Shown: positions 24,501 to 37,489 of the stretch, in pieces | Layout of the letters: each line of letters begins with the position of its first letter | How positions within the stretch are numbered: the first letter of the stretch is position 1 | Origin: Caprimulgus europaeus | Taxonomy: Eukaryota; Chordata; Aves; Caprimulgiformes; Caprimulgidae | Assembly: GCA_907165065.1 (NCBI GenBank) | Contig: OU015550.1 | Location: 2,470,001 to 2,534,000 of the forward strand | DNA length: 64,000 nt | Direction of reading: 5' to 3' | Translations under genes and position numbers: made by a program | Notes under the pieces: generated by a model | Told to the model about the DNA's origin: nothing | Database searches by the model: none | What the model saw: the letters and a program-made list of their open reading frames with translations, nothing else

Positions 24501-27500
24501 GCCAAGGGGAAAGTATGGTCATAGACAGCAGATGGTAGGCTGAGGTCTTAATCCCTTCCTTTGGAGGAGTCTCTCCAGCTCCACCTTGAAAAATTCCCCG
24601 ACTTTTATAAATGTGCAGCTGTGGGGAGACATTGTAGAAGCAGAAATCATCATCTTTTCATTGTTGGCTCTAGCATGTGGGAACAAGGTTGTGGCTGGCA
24701 GTGCAGTGACATAAATGAGTCACTGGGTCAGGTCCACCTCCATCCTGAGCTTACCTTTGAATTGACCAGTGTAGATTAGGTCATGCTTTGTGAGAGCCCT
24801 GAGGTTCACCTGCTCACCTACAAGTATTTCTGTAGTTCTTGGTGGTATGTTGGATCCTGTGGGGGACAGTCCACAAGAGTTGTGGGTGTTAATGAACATT
24901 TGCAGCCAGGCTGGTACAACAGACCTATGAGAAAGGACAGAGAAGTGTCCTATTTTGTGAACATTCAGTGCACAGGCCAGTCTTTCTTGAGAGCCCCAAG
25001 TTCACCCCAGGCTTGCTTGAATGCTCCTAGCACTGGTCCCTAATGAGGTCTGCAGTGGGACTGGGGAATAGCTCCTCAGAAAAGAGGAACTGGGGATTTG
25101 GAACCAACCTTTGCAGATTGTGGAGCTGCTTGGTGCATTAGACAGCCCTCTGGGGATCTTGCTTCTAATTATTGTGGCTGATGGTAGCAACAAACTGTAA
25201 AGACAGAAGACCTGAGGGGACTGGGAAGTCCTGGGGGAGTCCCCCTTCTCCTGGACCAGACTTTCCTGTGCAGACCTAACTGCCACTTGCCTGCTGGAAA
25301 CTCCTTCAGCCTTGCAGTCCTGAGTGCTGGGGAGAAAACCAGCTTGGTGGGGAGCCAGCAAGCTGCCTCAGCACCTGCAGTTCTACATGCAGGAGGTTTT
25401 ATGTTTTCAACACTTCATTAGGGTCAGGAGCAGCCCTTGGCTCCGTGTCTCTTGCTGGAGCAAGAGGTCTCTCTGCTGCAGGGTTTCTCTTTGAACCTGC
25501 TGCAGTGGCAGACTGATATTTCGCTCTCCATATGGTTCCTGAAGAGACCAGGGCTGTTGCTGAGATCTTGCTCTCAGATCTATGTGGGCAAGTTTCCCTA
25601 AGTTTTATTGTTCCACTGCAATGGGCAGAAGCAGAGCCAGGTCTTCTCAGTAACCTCTCAGCTTCCAATCTGATCGTCCACACCCAGCATCTCTGGGATT
25701 GTGTGCACACACCCCTCTGTAGTTCTGGGGACTGCCATAAAACTTGGGAGATCCTCTGTGAAAATGGCCAAGAAGGGAGGAGTACTCATTTTAAATTGGT
25801 TGTAAGTTGAAAATTATTTTTCTACATAGTGGAAAGTACAGTCATAAACTCCTTCTAGCATTAATCATAGACGTGTTTTAAGGAAAATTGTTATCTTTTT
25901 CGTCTGTGCTGTGTTAGCAGCTGGAAGTCCCCAGCCCTGGCTCTGTGAGGAGTTATCCTGACACAAGGGAGGAGACAGCTCTTGTTCTGGAGAGTTAACA
26001 AAGTGTAAAAGCAAATATTAGGTGGATGTGATTGATGGGGAAATGAAGTTCTGCTTAACAAACTGAGGGCTGCTCCTTAAAGTGGGGGTGAGAAAGCACA
26101 AGCGTGGAGGAGAGGTTAGTTGGGACTTGCCCGTGCTTCTGTGCTGTCATGGGTGGTTGTACAGCTGCTTTCTGCACTCAGACTCCACAGGGACAATCCC
26201 ACACACCCAGCACTTGTCACACTGGAAGGTGACTGGATGGGACCCGTGGTGTGACGGCTGCGCTGGGCCGCAGAGCGCAGCTTTGCTTTTCAGCCTCCCG
26301 AGCAGCGCGTGCGTGCGCACAGACAGCCAGACCTCAACCAAAATAATCCCTGGGGTGTCTGGGGAGGGTGATAATGTGAAAGGAATGCAGGGAGGGGAAT
26401 GGAGAGAGGATCAGCATCCTCAGGAAAACTCCTGCTCTGCTCCCCCGTGGGTAGCTGCGTGCCCGCTCCTCTGTGCTCCGTCTCTTCTCTCTCCCTCTCT
26501 GGGAAGGGCAGACGCTTCTTGGTGCCTGTACTTGTCATGCCAGTCACACACGTGCTGGTGCACAGACTAACACCCTCAACAATAAATCTAAAAGATTAAT
26601 TACCAAAAAAAAGAATAAGGAAAAAAGAAAAAAATCCCCACAACCCTCCTTGCAGCATTTGAAATGCGTCTCAGCCGTGCTCTGCTCGGGTTATTCATGG
26701 GGAAAAGAAATACCCTCCTGAATCGAGCAATTGAGAATGCAAATATCCCAGCCCAGCTCAAAAGGAGAATCAAGCTCAATACTGTCAAGCTGATTAGCAT
26801 CCTGTTATGTGGGGTACTGCCCTGAGCCCAGAGGGAAAATTTGGGGACAACTGTGCTTTAACGCCCTGGGATGAGGTTTCTAAGTTTTTGCCCTGAGAGA
26901 AATTATAGTATTGCTACCCCCTGTGTGATGAGACACCATAAGATGGGTTTTCTTGTTCTCTTCATGGTGACTGCCCTTCTTCTGCTGAAATCTTTCAGCC
27001 TTTTGTTTCCTGTCACTGACCAGCTGTTTTTTGTGAGTTGATTTTTTTGTTGTTGTTGTAAAATTGAAGCTTTCTTACAGGCAGTGGAACAAAGATTTTC
27101 TTTTTTCTCTTGTGAGGGAAAGTACATTGGAGCAGTTTCTCATGGGAGTGGGACTTCTGCTTGCAATAAGGGTTTTACACTTTGTTTTGCCTTTTTTTTT
27201 TTTTGCCCCTTTCCCTCAAAGCAGTGTAGACACATCTTCCAGAAAGACTCAGAATTACATCCTCATCCCTTGCAGTTCGTATCCCAGCAGTAGGGTGGGA
27301 AGTGCAGCAGTTGGGAGTTGACTGGAGATATTTAGAGAGGGGGGGGGGAAAAAGGCAAAATTAATCCTAATCTGTTCCTTGTTGTTATGTCCCAATGAAC
27401 CTAAATCCTCTATAACATTACTCACTGTCTGTTGCAGATGTCAGAGGGAAAAATGAAATGAGATTTCTGATTAAGCGCTGTTCATCAATTACAGCCCATG

Positions 27501-30500
27501 TGCAGGAGCGTGAGTGTAGCTGGAAACCATGATGGCAGTCACAGGCTGCATGCAGGGGTTTTTTCCCCCTCTGAAAAGCTGCTGTACATCCTTGTTTCCC
27601 AACTGTGTTTTCCAGACAGGTTTCACTGTCTCTGCCTTCTCCCCTTGCCCATCCACTCTTGTTTCCTGAGTGGGTGACCTGCAGCAACGTCCAGCAGACG
27701 TGAGCTGTTTTGACACGCACGTGGGCCTGTTGTGAGGACAGATCCCTGGACCAATTTCATGTAAGGTGTGTCCTGAGCCTTGGGTTTTTCCTAACCCACC
27801 CTGACAGATGAAGTTTTTGAGTGGGTTTGCTGCCACTGCCTGAATTAAACGTGTCCCTGTCAGATTAAGGCTGCAGAACCGGGGCTGTCTCTGCTGTGAA
27901 ATCAGAGCCACGTCCTTTTAGTGTGGTGACTGCTCCTGCAGATCCTTTAGCAGAGAAATACATGGGGTGTTCAGTATTATCAGCTCCTGTTCTGCTTGTT
28001 CACTCCTGCAACAGGTCTCTTCTGTTAATGTTTACTGACTTTTTTTGTGCTGGGAAGGCTGTAAGTTGGAGAAGGGAGGCAGGATATAGGCATCAAGTAA
28101 GGGTTTCCCTTAAAAATTGACTTTTTGAAGACATAAATGTATGCAGCATGTAGGCCAGTTCAGCCAATTGTGGTATAACAATGATTTCTGGAATTCAAAA
28201 TGGATGTAGCTGTGGTTGGGGGCTCCTCATGCTGGGTCTTTTCTCCCCATTTCATCTTCAAGTCAATGCATGGGATGAATGAGAACAGCAACAGCTTATC
28301 TTAGTGAAATCCCACACTCCCCAGCACCTGCACATCAGAGGGGGCAGATTTTGCCCAGGACAATCTTCCTTAGTTGACACAGAGGAAAAGTGGGGGATAG
28401 TGATTTCAGGAATGTTTTAACAGGGTTTATGGTACCAGTGCTAATGACACTAGAGTTATTTTTCAACCTGAATATTATTTATTTATTTATTTATTTAGTC
28501 TTCTGAGTGTCTCCTTGATAACACACCGAGATGGTTCTTTTGCCTGTGGACTTGTTTCAGTTTAATTGCATTATGGATGGCAACCACCATATTTCTATTG
28601 ATAATGAAAAGGTAACTTTGCCTTATGCCTCATATAACCAGAGAAGTGGAATTTCCATAAAGCTCTCCCATTTTTCACAACTCTGACCTCCAAAATCTTC
28701 AGCCTGTGCTGGAAACGTTCTGTGATGAGTTCCCTGCCCTGGTGGAGCTTGCTCTCTTCAATTAACTTACAGCCATTGGAAACAATAAGAAATCTGAGTG
28801 TTTCCTGTTAGGGATAAGGAATTTATCATCAATTCTGTCTCCTTTCCATTTCATTTTTGGTCTTATTAAATGTATTTCTCTTGTTTCCTCCCAAGAATGC
28901 CAGGACTGGTGGGCAGCAGGTTGCAGACAAAACACTTCTACACTTCCTGCAAACTGCACAGTCTGTTCTGCTGTGAAAAGCCTTCAGATGGTGACAGACT
29001 TTGGAGAGCTATCAGAAAAGCTGCAGAGGTCTCAGCCTTTTCTGATCAAGGTAATGCAGGGATTTGCAAGGCTGGATGATTACTCCAAACTCTTAAATAG
29101 CATCAGCCAGAGACTTCTGCCCAGTGTTTTCAACCAAAAACCCACACTGCTGGGTGAGGTAGAACTCTAAGACATTTAGCCCCAGTTTAAAGATGTCAGG
29201 GGGTGAGGAGCTCACTGCATCCTTAGCAGTTTGTTCCTCTGACTAATTATCATTGTGGCTGGAAACTTGGCAGTCTAGATGGCTGTCATTCTTGGATGTT
29301 CTTTGGTGGGATGGAAATAGGAGAGGGGAAGAACCTCAGGTGCACAGCTTCTACCTTTGTTTTGTGTCGTTTAAGACAGGGCAGCATCTCTCCTATGAAG
29401 AACTGAAGCATTTTCAGTCCCAGGATCCAGAACTGGCAGAGGTTATAATAGAGGAAAACTCAGCTGAGTTATGGAGCTGCCCATTTTTCTTTCCCTGGTG
29501 AGTCAAAGACAAAACATGTGATAGATCTTTCCATCCTTTCTGCAGGGGTCCCCAGGCTCTTTGCCTACCAGGAGCTTGCAAGTTGCACTTTAACTGGAGG
29601 GAAGGGCAACAGGAGTGGGTTAGAGTCTTCTGTCTGCCTGCTGGCACTGACTGGATCCAAGGAGAAGACTTCTGCAGTAAAAATGGAGTGGTGTGGCTGG
29701 GACTTCTTTGCTCCTCTTACAAAATATCCCAGTGGCTGCTTGGGCCTGTTCTTTGGGCCGTACATTCGTCATCTGGGCTGTGATCTGATCACCTGAGGCA
29801 ACTGGTTTACATTCCTAGTAACCTCTGAGTGGCAATCTGCTGAGTGGAAATCCTCCACCATTAGTGTTGATTGAGAAGAGGTGCCATGACTTCAGCAAAA
29901 CACTGAGAACTAACAGGAAGCCAGGGTAAAGCTGCAATTTATGTTTGGTCTCATCCAAGAAAAATGACCTCCCCTAATCCTGGCCCTCTGCTAACTGTGC
30001 TAAAGCCTTTAGCATGGCTCCAAGTTGAACAATTCAGAGCTTTCTAAGGTTGCAGAGCAACTTTGTGTGTTAGCCAAGTCTTTTCAAGTGGAGAGGAGCC
30101 AGGAGTAAGGTGGGAAGGTGCCACCTGGTGTGGAGCAGGCTCCCTGGCACCTTGGTCTGAGCAGAAGAGCGGTGTCCAAGCAGACTTGGAGAAGCACATG
30201 GTGGAGTCTGTGCTTTGGCTGGTGCTTGGATGGGATCTTCTTGCTGCACTTCTTGACCAGAGCACTGGTAGGTGGTTGGTCAGGATACAGAAGTATTAAT
30301 CATGTGAAACCACTAGACAGAGGTGTAAAAATAACAAGCCCCACCCAGCCTTTTCCAGTTACAACCCCTGGCCTAAAGAACAGACTTGGATTCCCCCTAC
30401 CTTGCCATGTGGTTTCAGTTATGGTTGCACACAATGCCACCTCTCTGCATCTGTTATCATGAATGCATCTGATCAATGACTTGGATCGTTTTAAGGCAAG

Positions 30501-32283
30501 AGGAATTAAGTTTAGGCATCCATCATGATCTGTTTGTTCCCTGTTTACATGTTCCTGCTGCAGGTACTAAGAGGAAGATATGAAGGAGCACAGGTTTAGA
30601 AGCTGAGAGGTTGAATTTTGCTCCTAGGGGCTAGTCTGTTAGGCTATTTATCAATATTTGTGAAGAATTTTGCTCTTGGAAAGTAGCCTTTTAAATACAA
30701 GTGTTACCATCATGTCATATTCCTTTATTATGGGTTGTTTTGTTTTGTTTAGGAACAAATCTGTGAATAAAACTCGGGTTCTGCAGGAATTTTTCCCTGC
30801 TTCCTCTTTGCTGTCCTTCCCCAAGACAGTGTCCCTGGAGAGCTGCTTCCTCATCCACCATCCAGACTTGGGGAATAAGGTGAGAAATTCATTCCAGAGA
30901 CATTATTGCCCTGTCCATGAGTTGACCTCCAGTCCCACAGGTCTTTGGGGGGATTTGCAGGACGTTTTCAGCTGATGCAATCCTGCCAGAAGGGTTGAGT
31001 GTTGTATCAGTTCTGTCCATCCCTGTGTGATGTGGCATCTCGAGGTGTCTGTACCAGACAGAAGTTGTGGTTTAGTTTTGTGCTGGTGGTACCCAACATC
31101 CACCTCCCTTGGGGCAGGTAGAGATGCCTGTGGGGTGTCCCAGCTCCAGTCACATTTATATCCTGGCCTTGCTCTGTAGCTGGGTGAGGGGATGGTCTTT
31201 TTGTGTGCAGTTGAGCAGAATTCATTTCAGAGTTGCATTTTAAGAGCTGTTCTTGGCAGTAAGTCTCACCCATTCTGAGATGTCTCCCATGGAGATGTTT
31301 CACTGGAGATAGTGATGCTTCAGGCTCCTCCTCCATTTTCTTGCTGGCTTTGTGGGTGTGGAGGACCTTGGACTGAGGAGGGGAGGAGAACCTTTGCATG
31401 CAGCTGACCTCAGTTAGGATTTACTGGTAACTGGGGAGCAGCAAATGTGTGGTTTGTGCTGTCTCACCTTGCTGCAGGGCAGTGACTTGCCCCTTGTTTG
31501 ATGAAACAGCCTCAAGAAAAGCTAGCAAGGCTTTTGAAATACTCTCTTCTCATCCTAGAGCTACAGTTTGCACAGCTTCTTTGCTGTTGGAAGTGGACAG
31601 ATCACCCTGACTGTTGTACCTCTGGACAAGTGCAGAGGACACTGTGAGATGTTCAAGGTGGAGCTGGAAGCTGGAGATCTGGGTGAGTACTGGTGCTGTA
31701 GCACGCAGGGTCTGGGAGATCTCTTGGAGTCAGGAGACTGCTTCCAGCTGGATCTTTCCTGCCTGACACCTGAGAAGGTCGTGTGTGCCATGACCACCTC
31801 CAAACTGGTGTGTGCCATTCCCACCTCCAGACTGGTGTGTGCCATTCCCACCTCCAGACTGGTGTGTGCCATTCCCACCTCCAAACTGGTGTGTGCCATT
31901 CCCACCTCCAAACTGGTGTGTGCCTGCTTGTCACAGTGCAGTGGAGTGATCATTCTGGGCTGGGAGTTGTGGCTTGGCACCCAAACAACGAGCGCCCATG
32001 AGGTGCTGGGTGTGAAAACTGAGCAGTGTGGGCAGCACAGGCAGCAATGCTCTGCTGGGTGGTACAGACCCAGCGTGGCACTGAGGGAGGGGTCTTGGCA
32101 AAGAGCTTCTGCATCCCCCCATCACTTCATGGAGTGATGCAAGCAGCCATCAAACATGGAATCAGCTAATGTGGCCTCTCCATCCCATCTTCCCAAGGTT
32201 ATGCCAGCGCGGATCACTGGTCGATGAGCTTCACGGCCAGAGGGACAGAGCCGGCGGTTGTGTGTGACGGAGCTGCGAGCTGA
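15506..32283 (+). CDS. C6orf89: C6orf89 homologue (bombesin receptor-activated protein), seven coding exons
   Basis: Single-pass type II membrane protein of the secretory pathway. Coding exons: 15506-15694, 16934-17099, 28896-29050, 29376-29497, 30753-30879, 31559-31682, 32198-32283. Phases agree throughout, giving 322 residues; the 22-base leader 15484-15505 is 5'UTR. Residues 1-63 are the cytosolic part (MELSANELSIYDKLSETIDL start). Residues about 65-82 are the membrane segment (LLTLGLVLLTVYFVI). The rest is a luminal domain with sequons NTS, NCT, NKS and NKT, and cysteines in CQDWW, PANCTVC, SCFL, KCRGHC and VVCDG. From memory, the human protein is slightly longer and shares all these cysteine contexts, but its luminal half differs much more than the N-terminal half. 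A roughly 20-residue acidic segment after the juxtamembrane part appears missing. The exon model is my own assembly and has no transcript support. Confidence 0.88.
17164..17410 (-). mobile_element. CR1 LINE 3' fragment, minus orientation
   Basis: Reverse-complement CR1 3' end: AATCACAGAATCCCAGACTG, then GGTTTGGGTTGGAAGGGACC, followed by the CACCTTCCACTAGACCAGG block and the CTAATATCTAA-type inner sequence. It lies 65 bases downstream of the exon 2 donor of C6orf89. 5'-truncated, as is typical of avian CR1. Confidence 0.9.
19188..19248 (+). repeat. 16-bp tandem repeat, about four copies
   Basis: Units of TGTCCCGGTGGCTGCC repeat head to tail in C6orf89 intron 2. The last copy is degenerate (TGTCCCAGCAG). 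Confidence 0.85.
19490..19685 (+). mobile_element. CR1-like LINE 3' fragment, plus orientation
   Basis: Contains CAGGCTGCCCAGAGAGGCTG, a GGAGATGTTCAAACCCACCT segment and GGTTGGACTGGATGATCTCC, then CCCTCCCAACCCC. This is the order of a CR1 3' end, but of a different subfamily from the copies at 38.5, 42.7 and 62.3 kb. Confidence 0.8.
28474..28498. repeat. (TTTA)n microsatellite
   Basis: A run of ATTT units in C6orf89 intron 2, about 400 bases before exon 3. Confidence 0.8.
31783..31925 (+). repeat. 27-bp minisatellite in C6orf89 intron 6
   Basis: Five head-to-tail copies of a 27-bp unit (GTGTGTGCCATTCCCACCTC plus seven bases) lie 100 bases after the exon 6 donor. The unit is a multiple of three and has no stop in the exon 6 frame, so it reads as the nine-residue repeat VCAIPTS(R/K)L if the intron is retained. 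Confidence 0.9.
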
Positions 32284-35200
32284 GGATGGTGGGGTGGGGA
32301 AAACAGAGCTGTTCCCAGGACAAGGAGACTTTCAGCTTCGAAGCCAAGGCAATGTCTTGAAAGAGATAGAGCTGGGGCAACTGGGGCAGGCAGCTTTGCC
32401 ACCCTGCATGTTTACAGTGTTTAAAAATGACTGTTTTCCTGACCCTTGAGGTAATTCTTTGCCTTTCCTCAAATGTATTTTGGGAAAAGCTCAAGCTATT
32501 TATGACCTTCCCTGTCCCCTCAGGTAAGCCCTGGGTTTGCAGCAAAGAGTTGGGTTTTTTTGGGTTTTTTTTTCCATGAACAACAGAGGGATTTCTCAGG
32601 ATGAGATTCACCTTGTGTCCTTTGTGGATTATGGCACTTCTGAAACTTCCTGGGGGGGTTTGGGAGTGGAGGGGGTGTGTGACATTTCTGTGTACATTCC
32701 TCCTGAGGAGGAGGCTTTGAGCCTGTCTTGTCAGGCCAGCTCTATAACGGGAACTCATTGGTGGTGTGTCCCAACTCCACCCCATCTCTCCCTCACACCT
32801 AGCTGTGTGCCTCAGTAGTGTACCCCACAAAGCCAGTCTTGGCTCTGTGCTCCAGGGACCCTCACCCACTGCATCCTTCTTGTACCAAAAGAATCTGTTC
32901 AGGTCTCTTCTCTGTGTCTTGTGATCACTTTTCTGTGGTTCTCTATCTGCAGGTTGCAAGTGAGTCAAATAAGTCAAATAGTAACTGTGCTTTTTAATTT
33001 TTCTTTTATCCCTCCCCACCTCCTTTCCTACAAAAATACTGATGTGAGTTGGAGTGGTGATGGTGCCCAGAGTGCAGTAGCTCTGGAGGGAGGTGGGATT
33101 AAGTGCAGAGCAGCTCTGTACAAGTTTTATTGTCTGATTTTTGCACCTAAGACACCAGGGCTGCACAACCATTTCCATGTGCTTGCTTTGAGAGGTGCTG
33201 CCCGAGTTCCCAGCCCAGGGAACCTACAGGAGCACCTGGAAGCTTCCTCATCCCTGACTTTTTTTTTGCATCAGCTCCTTCCAGACCTGGAACTCTTGTC
33301 TTCAAATGAACATTGGTTTTTCCTGAGTCCTTTCCAAGCTGCCTTCTCGTGCTTCCTGTTGCTTGAGCACTGCTTTACCCAATGCCCTGAGAGAGGCTCG
33401 GGTTCAGTGTTTGCAGGCTGCGGATGCTGCGGTCCCTTCCAAGTCTGATCCTTTGGGTCTGATCCTGCTGTTGAAGATCATTTACAGATGTGTCAAGGCT
33501 GAACTCATAGGCCAGGGCTGGGGTTCAGGACATACTCTCACACTTGTTAATATGGAATTGGGAGGGGTTTTGTTTGAAAGCAATTTAATTCTGTTCTCAG
33601 GACCGAGAACCTTTTTCTTCTGTAAATATTTTAGGTACTTGTAAAATGACAGATTGGAAAAAAATGTCTGTCCAGCCTTTGTTTATGAGCAAGACCAGGA
33701 GAATGAGAGCAAACATCCTACTAATCTTGGTAGGGTCTGACAAAAGCTGCCAAGTGGGATGACCACGTCTGGCTCCTGTACAAGGATAAGGCAGGGGACA
33801 GTTCCTGTTCCAAAGAATTTAGTCTGAGGCCTTGACACTACAAACATTTCTATGCATAACCCTTGTGTTTTCTCCTATAAACAAATAAGAACAACCCCAG
33901 CACCTGTGTCAGTCTGTGTGCCTGGCCCTCAACACTGGAACAACACACACCAGATCTGGTAGAACCAAAGGGAGAGAGATTCTGATCCTCTCAGGACAGA
34001 AAAGGACTAACTTAATTTGTAGTGAAATATTAAAGGGAATTGGATTAATGAGACTTCTGTTAATATTGTTAATGCTTGGAGTGTGTTTTACACTTGTGAC
34101 ACTACATGCAGTCTTATACATGCCAAGACACACACACAGACACACACACAGACACACACACAGACACACACCCCTCTCCTCTCCCTCCTTTTACAGCCTG
34201 GGTCTTAGTTCATGGAAACTTCAGGAGTTTGGTGATGGCAGAATTAGGGCCTCGTTAGTGACTGTTGCTATTTACACTTTGGCAGCTTCTCAAGTCAAAT
34301 TCAAAGGCTGAACAAGGTGACTTCACCTCTTACTGATTTTTTTGTACCTGACCCGTTTCTGTGAAGCACTTGGTTAGAGATGAGTTGGGAGAGAACCTGC
34401 TGGAGCCATCCCTGCTGAGCTCACGGGTGCTGTGCTGATGCTGTTATTTCTAAGTGTCCTTGTGAAAGAGCTGTGGAGACAATTCTCAAGGGGCTGGGAA
34501 ATGCCTGTGTTTGTGAGCTGCACTGAAGCCATTGTGGCTGGCTGGCTCCTTTGGGAAGGAATAGAGAAAATTGATCTATTTACAGTTGGTGTTTAGATTG
34601 GAGAGGGGGGGGAGAAAGGGGGGTGGCTCTAGGGCAGGTTTGTGCCTCTAGCAAAAGTGCTCTCACGTATTTCTTCTCTGCTCCTCAAAGAGTTGCAGCT
34701 GGTTGGACAGAAGATGGTGACTCTGGCCTGTTTGCAGATCAGCTTTCCAAGTGCACTTTATGGGCTCTGCATAAGTTTCCAGATCTGTGTCTAGGCGATC
34801 CATCGCATATGTCCCAACCTCGCTCCCTTTGGAGCTTACATCATTTGTTTTTAAACTTCCAGTATATTTTCTCTTTCTCTTCCAAAAGCTGTAAGGAATT
34901 AGCTGCTAAACTAAACCAGGAGGGCAGTTCTCCTGCTGATAAAGAGCCGGGTTTTGGCCCTGGCCGCCGTTGAGCGCAGCGCTCCAGTCTGTAGCGCGGC
35001 TCCTAGAGCAGCTCCTGTCTACAGCTGCCAGAGAAGTGGTGCTGACGCCTTCTGCATCACAACGTGGGCAAGGAGCTGGGGTGGAAAACTCCAAGGTGAG
35101 GCCAAAGTGGCAAAACTTGGATGGCCAAAAGGAGGTTTTGACATGTTGGCCAAATCTTCCTCATCTGAGGCTCTGGCTTCACGGAGCCCTTGCAAAGGCT

Positions 35201-36835
35201 GCTGGAGGCTGTGACTTCCCTGGAGAGCCTGATGGATCTTGGTGATCTGCTGAGGCTGAACTGGGGGGAATGTGGCAATTTTCTCAGCTCTTGAGGCATT
35301 GTGGTGACAGATGAGTGACAGATGTGTCCCATCATGGTCTCCCTCACCTCTAGCTTCACTTGGCCACTTGTGCGTATCCAAGCGTATGTGCTGGTTTGGA
35401 GAATCCCCTGCTCCCCACCCTGCCCAGCTCAGAGGGGTGCCCAGCCAATGCATGTACCTAAATCTAGATGTAAATCTGTCTAAATAGATTTAAAATCTTA
35501 TTTGTGTGCTTCAGAGCTCTTTGCCTGTGAGCTGGGAGATGGACTCCTACTCACCTGAGATCCTGGAGGCTGCAAAGCTGCTCTGAAATCACACCAGCGA
35601 GGTGCAGAAATCGGTGCTACCAGGTGGGCAGAGGTGTGGAGGGGTCATTTCTCTCCTTGTCAGGCTGGAAGATGGGCTGTCACCCACCAGCTGGGCAGGA
35701 GGATTGTGCTTTAAAGCTGGTTTGCAGAACCAGGGGTCACTGAGCATTGCTCTCAGTCAGTCCTGAACTCAGGGTAACTGAAAGGAGGAGAAAGGAGTTT
35801 TATTATTTACTTCAGCACCAGGAAATCAGCATCTCCTGTGGGAGCCAAGATGACAGTTTCTAGATTCTTTTTTTTTCCTTTTTTTAAACATTTTTTTCTT
35901 TAATTCTTCCCCACTGGCACTGCACACATGAATTCCCCCGAGGTGACTCTCCAGATCCCAGCCTCAAAACTCCCTTTGCAACACCCTGAGAGCTTTCTAG
36001 GCTTGGATTTCCCGGGAGTCTCAGGCCTTTAGCTTCTCCTGCTGTCATGGTCTGGCAGAGGAGCTGGTTTTGCTGGGCTGGATCAAAGCACCTCCCTTCC
36101 CTCATGGTTGGCCTCCCCAGCAAGCCCTGCTCTCAGCGTGGGAACACCCCGAGGAGCCAGGAGATCCTCTCGTTACTAGAGATATGAGCTCTCCAAACCC
36201 CAGCACCTCCAAGAGATGATCCTCCTGCCTTTAAACCCCCACATCCACATCAGCAGCGCTGCTCCAGGGAGTGAAGTTTGCAGGATCCCCCCAACCCCAG
36301 GCTCAGTGGTCCAGGGAACCGAGCGCTTCCTGGGCTGAGGCCGTTTCCATGGGCCTGGCAGTGGGTGTCCAAAGAGCTTTTGCTTCCTGCAAACCAAACT
36401 TTCTCCTCTTCACCAATTTTTATATCTAGAACTAAATATTCTCCTCTTCAGGAACCTCCTCCTTGCAAAGGATGGATTTACTGCCCTGCTGAGTTAAACA
36501 AGGGAGATGCTGGACTTCCCCTTGGCTTTGGAGATTCAAACAAGTGGCAGGTGATTTATTTTTAACGTTATCTCTTTGTCTACAAGGAGGGGGGAGGCAC
36601 ATTCTAGAGGCTCAGGGGTGCTGGGAAGTAAAGCTATATATGCATAAAGACTGTTTTAATGCTGAACACTATAAATTCAGTGGTGGATTTAAAACAAACA
36701 AACAAAAAAGAATGTAAATATGCACTTAATGCAGAATTTTATGGATGGTCATAATTTAATATATTGCAAACTTTGTAAATACTTGGAACAAGCCTGTAAA
36801 GTGTGTAAATAAATGAGATTTGTATGTAAGAATAA
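32284..36835 (+). other. C6orf89: Probable long 3'UTR of C6orf89 with poly(A) signal at 36808
   Basis: After the C6orf89 stop there is no clear AATAAA until 36808-36813, which is followed by A/T-rich sequence typical of a cleavage site. A 3'UTR of about 4.5 kb is therefore likely, though a separate downstream transcript cannot be excluded. The stretch includes a CA microsatellite, low-complexity tracts and a GC-rich open segment at 34930-35095. No protein gene is recognised. Confidence 0.5.
34128..34172. repeat. (CACACACAGA)n microsatellite
   Basis: Alternating CA dinucleotides interrupted at regular intervals by GA, in the putative C6orf89 3'UTR. Confidence 0.85.
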
Positions 36836-37004
36836 TAATTAAAAAAAAAAGTTTTTACTTTTTGCAATTAAATCTGAGTGTTAATGCACCTTTTCCCCTT
36901 TCCTGATCCATTTTCATGTCGTTGAGGGGTTGTTTAACCCCTTTTAGGGCACCTTTTTTGGAGGCAGTGAAGAGTTGTGTAGACACAGTGCTGAGGGACA
37001 GGGG

Positions 37005-37088
37005 TCAGTGGGGACTGGTCAGCGTTGGGTTCATGGTTGGACTCGATGAGCTTCAAGGGCTTTTCCAACTGAGGCAATTCTGTGACTT
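37005..37088 (+). mobile_element. Short CR1-like 3' tail
   Basis: GGTTGGACTCGATGAGCTTC followed by AAGGGCTTTTCCAACTGAGG and CAATTCTGTGACTT is the terminal portion of a CR1 family element. Too short to place in a subfamily. Confidence 0.6.
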
Positions 37089-37489
37089 TAAGTGGAAATG
37101 TCATTTCAAGTGCAAAGCCCAAACACTTTTGTTTGGAAAATGTCAAAAGAAACACTGTGGAAAAAAAGCTTTGTCAGTTTTAGCCTGGTTGATGCAGCAG
37201 CTCCTCCTGTCCTTCCTCTCCTCCCGATACCAATCGCCGCTGTTCCTTCACCATCCAGCTGATTTCAGCCAAACCCTGAGGGGCAGGAGATGATTCAGCT
37301 CCTCCAGAGCTCATGAACACAGGCAAGGAGAGAAGAGAAAGATCCTGCTGCCCCCAGGACAACGCTTTGGCCTTGTTCCACACCAGAGGAGCCACGCTGA
37401 AGCCCCTCAAGATGTGAGGAAAACCAGGGGTTGCTGCTGCTGCAAGGCAGGGTTGTGCCTGGCTGGAGCCCACGGGTCTGGAGCCAGAC

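Larger units (their letters stand above)
17411..28895 (+). other. C6orf89 intron 2, no supported exon
   Basis: This 11.5-kb stretch separates the membrane-segment exon from the luminal exons. I searched it by eye for a second, more conserved set of luminal exons (WW-containing or PANCT-like) and found none. Contents are a CR1 fragment (19490-19685), a 16-bp repeat (19188-19248), a small GC-rich patch (20740-20830) and short low-complexity tracts. Open frames here lack recognisable domains. Confidence 0.5.
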
